Below, piece by piece: positions 24,628 to 32,158 of a DNA stretch of 45,063 nucleotides. Every line of letters starts with the position of its first letter. Position 1 is the first letter of the stretch. The translations under genes and the position numbers were made by a program. The DNA lies in assembly GCA_030431755.1 (NCBI GenBank), contig JAUIIK010000030.1, positions 1 through 45,063 on the forward strand, read 5' to 3'. This DNA is from Chloroflexia bacterium. Lineage in GTDB: Bacteria; Chloroflexota; Chloroflexia; Thermomicrobiales; CFX8. The notes beneath the pieces were generated by a model. The model worked only from the letters and a program-made list of their open reading frames with translations. It made no database searches and was not told the DNA's origin.

Positions 24628-25059
24628 TCAGTCAATTGGCTCCACAGCCTGGGCTCTGAAGTGAACGATGCCCTTTGCATAGACCGGATTCCAGACACTG
24701 CCGACGACGATTACCCGGTCGCCGTCGTCCAGCCCGCGAACCTCGCTATAGGCCGATCCGGAGCTGTCGTCCTCCAGCACGAGGTCGTACCAGACCACCA
24801 TGCTGTCGCCGCCGCTTTGCAAACGAAAGCAGGGGCACAGGGGGCGCTCGCCAGGGGCAATCTCTCCATACACGGCTACCGGTGAAAGCTCATCTGGCTG
24901 GCGGAGAAGCTCTCGGACAGTGACGACTCCCGCGGGCGTCTGGTCGCCACCGCGAGTCGGCCCGGCAACGATCGCGATAGCACCAATCACCGACAGGGCG
25001 GTAGCCAATGCCAGCGTGACACGCGACTGCGTGCGACGAAACTGAACCGCATGCGCCAT
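24628..25059 (-). CDS. Membrane-anchored OB-like protein with CPCF motif (paralogue 1)
   Basis: A single N-terminal hydrophobic segment (signal anchor, about residues 15-32) is followed by a roughly 100-residue domain predicted to be beta-rich: VTVRELL, VAVYGEI, LCPCFRLQSG, MVVWYDLVLED, LDDGDRVIVVGSV. The adjacent gene encodes a longer protein with the same domain, so the motif CPCF...VVW-DL and the spacing are conserved. The look is of a small OB-fold domain outside the membrane; the Cys pair could bind metal or form a disulfide. I do not recognise a named family. The gene lies tail to tail with smc. Confidence 0.78.
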   Translation of the reverse strand: MAHAVQFRRTQSRVTLALATALSVIGAIAIVAGPTRGGDQTPAGVVTVRELLRQPDELSPVAVYGEIAPGERPLCPCFRLQSGGDSMVVWYDLVLEDDSSGSAYSEVRGLDDGDRVIVVGSVWNPVYAKGIVHFRAQAVEPID

Positions 25060-25110
25060 GAGTCACCACCTGGATCGACCGCGAAAAGTCAGAGTAACGC
25101 AAAGCCTACC

Positions 25111-25773
25111 CTAGTCCGGCTCGCTGATCGACGCGGCCCAGAACTCCTGAATCGTTGTTGCTTCGTCAGGGGTGCGAAGCTCGCCACGAATAGTGACGTA
25201 ATCACCATCATCGAGATCACCAAGTTGTACTACCGGCCGGGCGGTGCCGTCTTCCGCCACCATGAGGTCGTGCCAGACGACGAAGACGCCCTCGCCATAT
25301 TCGAGCGTAAAGCAGGGGCAGAGTAACTCGCCGAGGTGGTCGACACGCCCGTAGACGGCGACCTCCTCCTGGTAGACCGGGCTATCGAGCAACTCCTCCA
25401 CCGTCAGCGAGCCCGCCGGCGTAATCGGTTCGTCATGGCCGACCAATTCGGCGACGATCCAGAAGAGCACAAATCCGCCGAGAAGTACGCTCGCGAAGCT
25501 GAAGATCGACTGCTCACCGCGCAGGAAGATCGCCACACACGCCACGACACCAGCTGCAACTGCCGAGAGCCCAGCCAGAAGAATCGGAGTCGCCAGCCAG
25601 AGGTTGCTGAAGAAGGTCTCGCCACCGCGCTGGTCCGACGCGACAAGGGCGAAGAAGACCACCATGAAGGCAAAGAAGGCAAGATCAAGCGCCAGCGCCC
25701 AGCCACCTTGACGTGTGGCCGGCAGTGCGAAGAAGCGCCTGGTGGGCGAGGTTGTCGCCGTGTTCGCGGTCAT
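25111..25773 (-). CDS. Multi-pass membrane protein with C-terminal CPCF OB-like domain (paralogue 2)
   Basis: Three hydrophobic segments in the first 115 residues precede a domain matching the neighbour: LTVEELL, VAVYGRVDHLG, LLCPCFTLEYG, VFVVWHDLMV, LDDGDYVTIRGEL. The shared residues E-L-CPCF-L--G---VVW-DL stand out, while the membrane parts differ. The gene is followed 51 nt later by paralogue 1, so the pair is likely an operon formed by duplication. The function is unknown; an extracytoplasmic binding or redox role is only a guess from the two invariant cysteines. Confidence 0.78.
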   Translation of the reverse strand: MTANTATTSPTRRFFALPATRQGGWALALDLAFFAFMVVFFALVASDQRGGETFFSNLWLATPILLAGLSAVAAGVVACVAIFLRGEQSIFSFASVLLGGFVLFWIVAELVGHDEPITPAGSLTVEELLDSPVYQEEVAVYGRVDHLGELLCPCFTLEYGEGVFVVWHDLMVAEDGTARPVVQLGDLDDGDYVTIRGELRTPDEATTIQEFWAASISEPD

Positions 25774-25967
25774 GCATGCCTCCGAACGTAGACGCCGGTA
25801 CGGCGGTCGATCGGTTCACACTTCACGGTAGCGGGGATTCAGTTAAGAAGGCACAACGGCTCAGCGCGGGGCGTTACAAAGAAGCTTCAGTTTCCGCGTC
25901 GAGGCAGGCATCGTCGCGGAGGCGAACAGTCAGTGGCTCTTGCCTTCCTGGAACCGGGTCTCCGGAG

Positions 25968-26399
25968 CTAACCCATTGCGATCCAGGTGAGCAATCCGAC
26001 GCCCATCCACAGTCCCAGGGCGATGATGATCCCGACGACTGCCGCACCCTCGGTGGTCTGGAGCTGTGCGGCGAGCGCGAGCAATGACGCGCGTGAGAAG
26101 CCCTCCGGCTCGACGGCTATCTCTTCAGTCTCCGGCTCCGGTTCTGGCTGCTGCGCGAGCAGTTCCTGTAGCTCGATACGCTCGACAGCTAGCCCGTCGC
26201 GCTCGTTCCGGAGTTGCCGCACCTGCATCTCGAGCCGGCCGACCTCCTCGGATTGGTGCCGGAGCTGCATCAGCAGCGGCCGGAGCCACTCGTCGCGGAT
26301 TTCGGCGAGCTGCTGGCTGGTCAGGCTCGGTTCAGGGACGTCAATGCCTTCGGGCAGGTTCGCGGTTTCTTGCAGATGGTCGCTCTCGAGCATCGCCAA
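25968..26399 (-). CDS. Coiled-coil protein with C-terminal membrane anchor (143 aa)
   Basis: An N-terminal region with a helix LTSQQLAEIRDEWLRPLL is followed by a coiled coil (LRHQSEEVGRLEMQVRQLRN and onward to residue 85), a Pro/Glu stretch (QQPEPEPETEE) and a C-terminal hydrophobic helix (AAVVGIIIALGLWMGVGLLTW). It would sit in the membrane as a tail-anchored protein with the coiled coil in the cytoplasm. The family is not recognised. The 194 nt upstream (25774-25967 lies downstream on this strand) and 26400-26577 show nothing further. Confidence 0.65.
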   Translation of the reverse strand: MAMLESDHLQETANLPEGIDVPEPSLTSQQLAEIRDEWLRPLLMQLRHQSEEVGRLEMQVRQLRNERDGLAVERIELQELLAQQPEPEPETEEIAVEPEGFSRASLLALAAQLQTTEGAAVVGIIIALGLWMGVGLLTWIAMG

Positions 26400-26577
26400 T
26401 TCTCGCTATCCCGTTGCGCTCGCCAGAGCGAGACTCCAGCCAACGCCGACGTTCGGGGTCTGGCTACCCCTGGCACGGACTGTCCGTACACCTTGACAAC
26501 CAAGCATATCGACTCAGAGTCACGACGGCAATGTATGAGGAGGCACAGCTGTGGATAGGGTGGGGATGTGAGCAGTT

Positions 26578-27501
26578 CTATTCCGAAGGTTGGCCGGCAG
26601 CGGAGGGCGTGTCGTCGGGATCAGCCAGCACAGCAAAGATGACCCGACGGTGGAGATAACTGGCGGTGTTGCGGTCGAACCAGCCGCCACAGGTAATCAA
26701 GACAAGCTCCTGCTCGGACGATGGCCCAAAGATATCCTCGACCGGCGCGGCATCAGCCCGGTATACCGCAGCGCCACGGACGACGAAGCGCAGCTCCTCC
26801 AGGCCGTTGCCGACGATGATCTCATCGCCCGGCTCCAGCTTGTCGAGGTTGATGAAGACCGCCGCGCCCCACGGGGAATCTACGTGCCCGGCCATGACGG
26901 CCCGCCCGGAGTCGCCGGGACGCGCGCCGGGCGACCACCAACCAATCTCGGAGTAGCGGCGTGGCGCTTCCATCGCGCCGTAGCTCGTCGTGCCAACGGG
27001 CACGACCCGCGCCGCGAGGTCGATCGCCGGAATGCGGATGTCGGTTGGCTCAAAGCCCTGAGCCTGGTTCGAGCGCACGCCACTCTGTGAGGTGCCCGCA
27101 GTCGGCGCTGGCAACGGCGTAGCAAGCGGCTCATTTAGCTGAACATCGCCGCCTTTGTTGAAACTGCCGTCAGGGCTGGCGTCGATATCATTTGCTGCTG
27201 TTGGCTGCGAGGCTGCATCCGGAACTTGTGGAAGTTCGTCGCCAGGCTGCGCGGACGCTCCGTTCTCAGACGGCGTGCCTACTGGCTTGGGGACGTCGCC
27301 AACGGAGAAGAGGAGCGGATCGTCGCTTGCGGCCTCGGTCGCCGGTCCACTCAACAAGCTGAACGCGACAAAGACGAGGCCGGCAGCGCCCACAAGGGTG
27401 AGCGCTGCCGCCAGAGCATGCACGCGTCTGAAGCGCGCGAGCACGGCTCGGATCTTCAGCGGGTTATGCCGAGCGCCGCGAATAGGCGAAGATGCCACCA
27501 C
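26578..27501 (-). CDS. Sortase (class E/F-like)
   Basis: A membrane anchor (about residues 30-52) and a long Ser/Pro/Asp-rich linker lead to a C-terminal sortase domain from about residue 150. The catalytic triad is visible: His206 in MAGHVDSPWG, Cys271 in LITCGGWF and an Arg in HRRVIFAV (285 or 286). Such short sortases transfer surface proteins to cell wall or to other proteins through a C-terminal sorting signal. The gene overlaps the end of the DUF4397 protein gene, whose product ends in MPSTG plus helix plus Arg, a good substrate candidate. The GTG at 27501 has a weak ribosome binding site; GTG 27444, just past the upstream stop, is an alternative start. Confidence 0.85.
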   Translation of the reverse strand: MVASSPIRGARHNPLKIRAVLARFRRVHALAAALTLVGAAGLVFVAFSLLSGPATEAASDDPLLFSVGDVPKPVGTPSENGASAQPGDELPQVPDAASQPTAANDIDASPDGSFNKGGDVQLNEPLATPLPAPTAGTSQSGVRSNQAQGFEPTDIRIPAIDLAARVVPVGTTSYGAMEAPRRYSEIGWWSPGARPGDSGRAVMAGHVDSPWGAAVFINLDKLEPGDEIIVGNGLEELRFVVRGAAVYRADAAPVEDIFGPSSEQELVLITCGGWFDRNTASYLHRRVIFAVLADPDDTPSAAGQPSE

Positions 27502-28447
27502 CGGCCGCCAGCAACAACAGACTGGCCGCGCCGATGACGTACATCAGCGTCGAATTCGCATCGCCCGCCGTGCCGCCCGCGCCGGTGCTCGGCATCGTCG
27601 GCACGTCGCCGCCGCCAGTTCCGGCTTCGGTGGCCGTCGCGTCGGCTGCGGCCTCGGTCGGGGTCATGTCGCCGGCAGCCTCAGTCGGCGTTGCGTCACC
27701 GCCGGCAGCTTCGGTCGGCGTGGCATCGCCCTCGCCGCCCTCCTGCTCGAAGGTCGCATCGACGAAAGGCACAACGGTGAACGAGCCATCTTCGACGAGG
27801 CCCATCGCGTAGGCGGAGTAGACGACGCCGGCATCAAGTGCCAGCCCCGGAACCTCGAGCGCGACATCCTCGGTGCCGGTCGCGCGGACTTCGAGGTCGT
27901 AGGTGCCCGCATCGACGGGTAGGTAATCAGTTGCGCTCTTGTAGGGCGCGTCCTCGAACAGCACCGGGCCATCAACCACTGCGACATCGGCGTCAGGCGC
28001 GTCCGGCGAGGTGTGGACGAGCTTGATGTGCGCCTGTCCCGCCGCCGGTTCGGTGATGTCGTCAGTGACGATCAGCGGTTCGATGCTGTCGAGCGTCCCG
28101 ACAGCGACGACCGAGTACCAGACACCGGCTTCGAGCGTGGCCGGCGCATCGATCACCGCATCGGCAGCTTCGCCACCAGCCGGCACAACCTGGAACTGAT
28201 GATCGCCAGCGGCCAACTCCAGATAGTCGGTGCCACTTTGGAACTCCAGCCCTTCGACGGCCCGCTCGCCGTCAACGAGCACATCGACGGCTGGGGCATC
28301 GGGCGATGCGTGGATCACCCGGACCATCGCCGTCGAGTCTTCTTGTGCGCCTGCGCTGACGACCAACCCGACGACAAGCGCCGAACCTAACGCCAGTGCT
28401 GTCAGGACCCGGAGCGCAATGCCGGATCGCTTGAGATTGTCAAACAA
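27464..28447 (-). CDS. DUF4397 surface protein with sortase-type sorting signal
   Basis: I take TTG 28447 as start because GGAGAGGAAAG lies just upstream and it opens a proper signal peptide (IALRVLTALALGSALVVGLVVSAGA). Two DUF4397 domains follow, with matching starts MVRVIHASPDAPAVDVLVDG and IKLVHTSPDAPDADVAV. A stalk of degenerate GDATPTEAA repeats comes next. The C-terminus has MPSTGAGG, a hydrophobic helix and YSRRSA, the layout of an LPXTG-type sorting signal with a variant motif. It would be displayed on the cell surface and is probably anchored by the sortase encoded right behind it. The function of DUF4397 domains is unknown. Confidence 0.85.
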   Translation of the reverse strand: MFDNLKRSGIALRVLTALALGSALVVGLVVSAGAQEDSTAMVRVIHASPDAPAVDVLVDGERAVEGLEFQSGTDYLELAAGDHQFQVVPAGGEAADAVIDAPATLEAGVWYSVVAVGTLDSIEPLIVTDDITEPAAGQAHIKLVHTSPDAPDADVAVVDGPVLFEDAPYKSATDYLPVDAGTYDLEVRATGTEDVALEVPGLALDAGVVYSAYAMGLVEDGSFTVVPFVDATFEQEGGEGDATPTEAAGGDATPTEAAGDMTPTEAAADATATEAGTGGGDVPTMPSTGAGGTAGDANSTLMYVIGAASLLLLAAGGGIFAYSRRSA

Positions 28448-28645
28448 CGATCTTTCCTCTCCCTGTAGTGCGACCGCTACTACACAATGACGGCATGACA
28501 TGCCGCCTGTCAACTGCGCTCGCGTCTCTCTTATGAATCTACAGTACATGTTTAGCTTCGTCAATGTGAACCGGCAGCTACAAGCGGTCTATTTCCGGTG
28601 TGCCTCACATGTTCATGCAATCTGCGCCACACACACCCGCATCAC

Positions 28646-28690
28646 TTGACACTCACATTCGTGTAAAATAACGTATCGACGTACGTTGAT
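28646..28690 (+). promoter_or_regulatory. Promoter and probable ArsR operator of the arsenic operon
   Basis: TTGACA (28646-28651) is followed 17 nt later by TAACGT (28669-28674) as a -10-like element. Next comes the near-perfect palindrome ATCGACGTACGTTGAT (28675-28690; one mismatched pair). A repressor bound there would block the promoter, as ArsR does until arsenite releases it. The motif is seen; the regulator assignment is inferred from the first gene downstream. Confidence 0.55.
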
Positions 28691-28714
28691 CTATTGAACG
28701 GGATGGAGCACGGA

Positions 28715-29068
28715 GTGATCGCGGATCTCGCTCAAGCGGAGCAAGTAGCCGGCGATTTTTCAGCCCTCGCAGACGCTACCCGGCTCAGGATCGTCGAGCT
28801 CCTGGCGCAGCAGGACCGCTGTGTATGCCACCTGATCGATGACCTCGAACTCGGCCAGAGCATCATCTCCCACCACATCGGTGTCCTCCGGCGTTCGGGA
28901 TTGATCTCGAGCTACCCGCACCCGCGCGACCGGCGCTGGATGTACTACCGCCTCGACCGCGACCGGATCGAAGACATCCGGGCATTGCTGGCGGGCTGGA
29001 CCGCGCTGGAGGCTTACAACCCCGAACGCCTGCCCTGCCCAATCGACCTGAACGACAGCGCCGAATGA
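28715..29068 (+). CDS. arsR: ArsR/SmtB-family metalloregulator
   Basis: The winged-helix protein has a DNA-recognition helix LGQSIISHHIGVLRRSGLI and the metal site RCVCHL, equivalent to the ELCVCDL site of arsenite-responsive ArsR proteins. GTG 28715 has GGAG six bases upstream; ATG 28703 and TTG 28694 are in-frame alternatives. It represses its operon and lets go on binding As(III). Its stop overlaps the start of the aquaporin gene (ATGA), which makes it the first gene of arsR-aquaporin-arsC. Confidence 0.9.
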   Translation: MIADLAQAEQVAGDFSALADATRLRIVELLAQQDRCVCHLIDDLELGQSIISHHIGVLRRSGLISSYPHPRDRRWMYYRLDRDRIEDIRALLAGWTALEAYNPERLPCPIDLNDSAE

Positions 29069-29745
29069 TCGACGGGATGCTCTTGCGCCGCGCGCTGGCG
29101 GAGCTGATCGGGACATTCGGACTCGTCTTCGCCGGCACCGGTGCAATCATCATCAATGCGGAATCGGGCGGCGTGATCGGCCACGTTGGAATCGGCGTGA
29201 CCTTCGGCCTGATCATCATGGTCATGATCTACGCGACCGGTCACATATCCGGCGCGCACTTCAACCCCGCCGTCACGATCGCCTTCGCGGCCGCCCGCCA
29301 CTTTCCGCTCGCGCATGTCCCGGTCTACATCGCCGCCCAGCTGGCAGGCGCTATCCTGGCCTCGGCATTATTGCGCGGGATGTTCGGGAACGTCGCCAAC
29401 CTCGGCACGACGCTCCCGGCAGGCAGCGCTGGTCAGTCATTCCTGTTGGAGACGGTGCTGACCTTTTTCCTCATGTTCGTAATCATCTCCGTCGCCACCG
29501 ATGTGCGCGCCGTCGGCCAGGCGGCGGCCATTGCAATTGGCGGGACAGTCGGGCTCGAAGCGATCTTCGCCGGGCCGATTTCGGGCGCATCGATGAATCC
29601 GGCCCGCTCGCTGGCGCCGGCGCTCGTATCCGGAACCTGGGATAGCCAGTGGCTCTACATCGCCGGGCCGGTCGCCGGCGCAGTGCTCGGCGCATTTGCG
29701 TATGTCATTATTCGCGCGATACCAATGGAGGAGAAGCCAGCATGA
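29065..29745 (+). CDS. MIP-family channel, probable arsenite-conducting aquaglyceroporin (AqpS-like)
   Basis: The 226-residue protein has six membrane helices and the two MIP boxes HFNPAVT and SMNPARS. It lies between arsR and arsC with four-base overlaps on both sides. The same gene order is known from Sinorhizobium meliloti, where AqpS lets arsenite made by ArsC flow out down its gradient. No ArsB or Acr3 pump gene is present, so the channel is the only exit encoded here. The general MIP assignment is firm; the As(III) role is from context. Confidence 0.9.
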   Translation: MIDGMLLRRALAELIGTFGLVFAGTGAIIINAESGGVIGHVGIGVTFGLIIMVMIYATGHISGAHFNPAVTIAFAAARHFPLAHVPVYIAAQLAGAILASALLRGMFGNVANLGTTLPAGSAGQSFLLETVLTFFLMFVIISVATDVRAVGQAAAIAIGGTVGLEAIFAGPISGASMNPARSLAPALVSGTWDSQWLYIAGPVAGAVLGAFAYVIIRAIPMEEKPA

Positions 29746-30170
29746 CGAGCAAGCAGCTCCGTGTGCTCTTTCTCTGCACCCACAACTCGGCCCGTTCCCA
29801 GATGGCGGAAGCGTTGCTGCGGCATCACGGCGGCGCTGCCGTCGAGGTCTATTCAGCTGGCTCAGAGCCAAGCCAGGTCCACCCGCTGGCGGTGCAGGTC
29901 ATGCAGGAGAGCGGCATCGACGTCTCCGACGCCGACTCGAAGCACCTTGCCCAGTTCATCGGCCAGGACTTCAACTACGTCATCACCGTCTGCGACAGCG
30001 CCAACGAATCGTGCCCGGTCTTCCCCGGCGACCCCGAGCGCATCCACTGGTCCTTCGACGATCCCTCGGCCGCGACGGGTTCTGAGGAGGAACGTCTGAA
30101 GGCGTTCCGAGACGTGCGGAACTTGCTCAACATGCGCCTGCAGAATTGGTTGCTAGCGGTGAATCGGTGA
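29742..30170 (+). CDS. arsC: Thioredoxin-coupled arsenate reductase
   Basis: The 142-residue protein has the low-molecular-weight phosphatase loop CTHNSAR starting at Cys12 and a resolving pair Cys84 and Cys91 in TVCDSANESCPVFPG. This matches the S. aureus/B. subtilis ArsC type with three catalytic cysteines. It reduces arsenate to arsenite and is recycled by thioredoxin. ATG 29742 overlaps the aquaporin stop (ATGA). The three-gene operon detoxifies arsenate by reduction followed by outflow. Confidence 0.93.
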   Translation: MTSKQLRVLFLCTHNSARSQMAEALLRHHGGAAVEVYSAGSEPSQVHPLAVQVMQESGIDVSDADSKHLAQFIGQDFNYVITVCDSANESCPVFPGDPERIHWSFDDPSAATGSEEERLKAFRDVRNLLNMRLQNWLLAVNR

Positions 30171-30214
30171 AGCGGTTTGTAGTGGTGAGTTTGTAGGTTG
30201 TAGGAAGAGAAGTC

Positions 30215-30338
30215 GCCCTCACCCCCGAACCCTCTCCCAAAATTGGGAGAGGGGTGAAAGACATCAGAGCAACGCTACTGACAGCGAGTTCGGTCCCCCT
30301 TCTCCCAGGATTGGGAGAAGGGGTTAGGGGATGAGGGC
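30215..30338. repeat. Compound palindromic repeat (GCCCTCACCCC...GGGGATGAGGGC)
   Basis: The outer arms GCCCTCACCCCC and GGGGATGAGGGC enclose two inner hairpins, CTCTCCCAAAATTGGGAGAG and CTTCTCCCAGGATTGGGAGAAG (split by two bases for length). Upstream lie short GTAGGTTGTAG direct repeats (30190-30204). There is no coding capacity in 30171-30426. Elements of related build occur at 31930 and 39905. Confidence 0.6.
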
Positions 30339-30426
30339 CGTCTCAAGAACAGCTATGATGCTCTCCCAAACACCGCGCACTGCGGATCGACGACAACACG
30401 ATGACCAGGGGGAGAGGAAACCGAAC

Positions 30427-31929
30427 ATGAGCACGATCGTTCCCGGCAGCCACCTGAAGGTGGCGATTCCGTTTGATGCCGAGAGTTTCAACGAGATCTG
30501 GCGCAACTACACCGGTGCCGGTGGCTACTTCGTCGCCAACAACATCTATAGCCGGCTGGTGGTCCAGGACGTCTTCGGCAATCGTGGCGTTGGGCCGGAC
30601 CTGGCCGAGAGCTGGGAGGCCAGCGACGACGGCATCACCTACACCATCAAGCTCAACCCCGCCGCCAAGTGGGAAGACGGCGTGCCGCTGACGGCGGAAG
30701 ACGTCGCCTACACCTACCGCACCGTCCTCGACAATGGCTACCACGGTCTGACCTGGATTCAGGATGTCGATGAGATCCGGGCTATCGACGACCACACGCT
30801 GGAAGTGAAGCTCAAGCAGCCAAACGCCGGCTTCCTCGGGCTGCTTGGGTCGTTCGTCTTCTCTCACATCATCGCAAAGCACCTGTATGAGGGCACGGAC
30901 TGGGAGACGAATCCGCACAACTGGGAACCGGTCGGCAGCGGCCCCTTCAAGTTCGACAAGTGGGTTAAGGGCGACCGCATCGAGCTGGTCGGCAATCCCG
31001 ATTACTGGGGCGAGGGCCCTTACCTCGAACGGCTGACCTACTACGTGATGTCGAAGGAAGACGCCGAGAAAGCCATCGAGAACGGCGACATCCACTTCTC
31101 GATCTACGGCATCCCGGCGGCCGACATCGACGAGTGGCGCGCCAAGCCCGGCGTCGACGTGCTGGCGGAATCCGGCAACTCCATCGGCTTCATGGCCTTC
31201 AACTGGACTCAAGAGCGCTTTCAAGACCGCCGCGTCCGCGAGGCCTTCGCCCGTGCCGTCAACCGCCCGGCCATCGCCGAGGCGATCTACCCGCCACTGA
31301 AGACGCCGCAGCACTACTACCTCGAGAAGATCGACTGGGCCTTCAATCCCGATGCCAAAGCGCCCGACTACGACCTCGACAAGGCCGCCGAGCTCCTCGA
31401 TGACGCCGGCTATACCGCCGACGAAGATGGCAAGCGCATGAGCCTGCGTATCGCAGCCCGCCAACTCTACCCGCACTACACCATCACAGCCGAGACGATT
31501 GCCGCAGAGCTCGCCAAGCTCGGCATCGAAGCCACGGTCGAGACGCTGACGCCCGTCGAGTGGGTCGAGCAGGTGCAGCAGGCGGGCGACTTCGACCTCG
31601 CCATGGAAGCCGGCGACATCGGCCCCGATCCCGATCAGCTCTCCAGCTTCCTGGCCTCCGACGGGCCGCGCAACATCATGCGCTACAAGAGCGACATCGT
31701 CGACGAGTGTCTCAAGGCCGGCAAATCCGTCTTCGACACCGCCGAGCGCGGCGAGCACTACAAGCGCCTGCAGGCCGCCCTCGCCGCCGACATCGCCCGC
31801 GTCCCATTGATCCAGTACGGTGAGTACCTGCCCTACCGCACCGAGTTCACCGGCTGGTCCTGGTCCGACGGCGTCCGCGGCACGGTGCCCTTCTGGTACG
31901 CCGGGAAGATCCGACCTTCGGGGGAGTAG
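30427..31929 (+). CDS. Peptide/oligopeptide-type ABC solute-binding protein (SBP_bac_5) lacking a signal peptide
   Basis: ATG 30427 follows GGGGAGAGG at good spacing. The 500-residue product runs as a family 5 binding protein: LAESWEASDDGITYTIKL, WEDGVPLTAEDVAYTY, GSGPFKFDKWVKGDRI, VREAFARAVNRPAIAE. It starts directly with the mature-like MSTIVPGSHLKVAIP, with no signal peptide or lipobox, and the in-frame DNA upstream is a repeat with no export signal. No permease or ATPase genes are adjacent. It may be cytoplasmic, a relic, or its export region may have been lost to the repeat insertion. The family is certain; the ligand is not. Confidence 0.85.
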   Translation: MSTIVPGSHLKVAIPFDAESFNEIWRNYTGAGGYFVANNIYSRLVVQDVFGNRGVGPDLAESWEASDDGITYTIKLNPAAKWEDGVPLTAEDVAYTYRTVLDNGYHGLTWIQDVDEIRAIDDHTLEVKLKQPNAGFLGLLGSFVFSHIIAKHLYEGTDWETNPHNWEPVGSGPFKFDKWVKGDRIELVGNPDYWGEGPYLERLTYYVMSKEDAEKAIENGDIHFSIYGIPAADIDEWRAKPGVDVLAESGNSIGFMAFNWTQERFQDRRVREAFARAVNRPAIAEAIYPPLKTPQHYYLEKIDWAFNPDAKAPDYDLDKAAELLDDAGYTADEDGKRMSLRIAARQLYPHYTITAETIAAELAKLGIEATVETLTPVEWVEQVQQAGDFDLAMEAGDIGPDPDQLSSFLASDGPRNIMRYKSDIVDECLKAGKSVFDTAERGEHYKRLQAALAADIARVPLIQYGEYLPYRTEFTGWSWSDGVRGTVPFWYAGKIRPSGE

Positions 31930-32155
31930 GTTGTAGGTTGTAGTGGGTAATACGTAGGTTGTAGTTGAACAGCCAGGGCGCTCCCTTCCCTGTCCCCTCC
32001 CTCGAATCCAAGGGAGGGGAATTTTGTCGAAGCATTGTCAACATCCATGACACTCGTAACAGACAACGCGATACCCCTCCCTCGATGTTGAGGGAGGGGA
32101 CAGGGGAGGGAGCAATCCCGTCTTCCTACAAACTACGCACTACAACCTACAAACT
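31930..32155. repeat. Large intergenic inverted repeat with GTAGGTTGTAG ends
   Basis: The left arm contains CTCCCTTCCCTGTCCCCTCC (31980-31999) and the right arm the inverse GGAGGGGACAGGGGAGGGAG (32092-32111). Each is flanked outward by GTAGGTTGTAG / CTACAACCTAC. Each half also holds a small CCCTCCCTCGA...AGGGAGGGG hairpin. It lies between convergent genes (solute-binding protein and SDR), has no reading frame of note, and may double as a two-way transcript end. Confidence 0.6.
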
Positions 32156-32158
32156 CCC

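Noticed and set aside
27640-27760. Short direct repeats as a possible CRISPR array
   Set aside because: They are degenerate codon repeats (GDATPTEAA) inside the stalk of the DUF4397 protein, without spacers.
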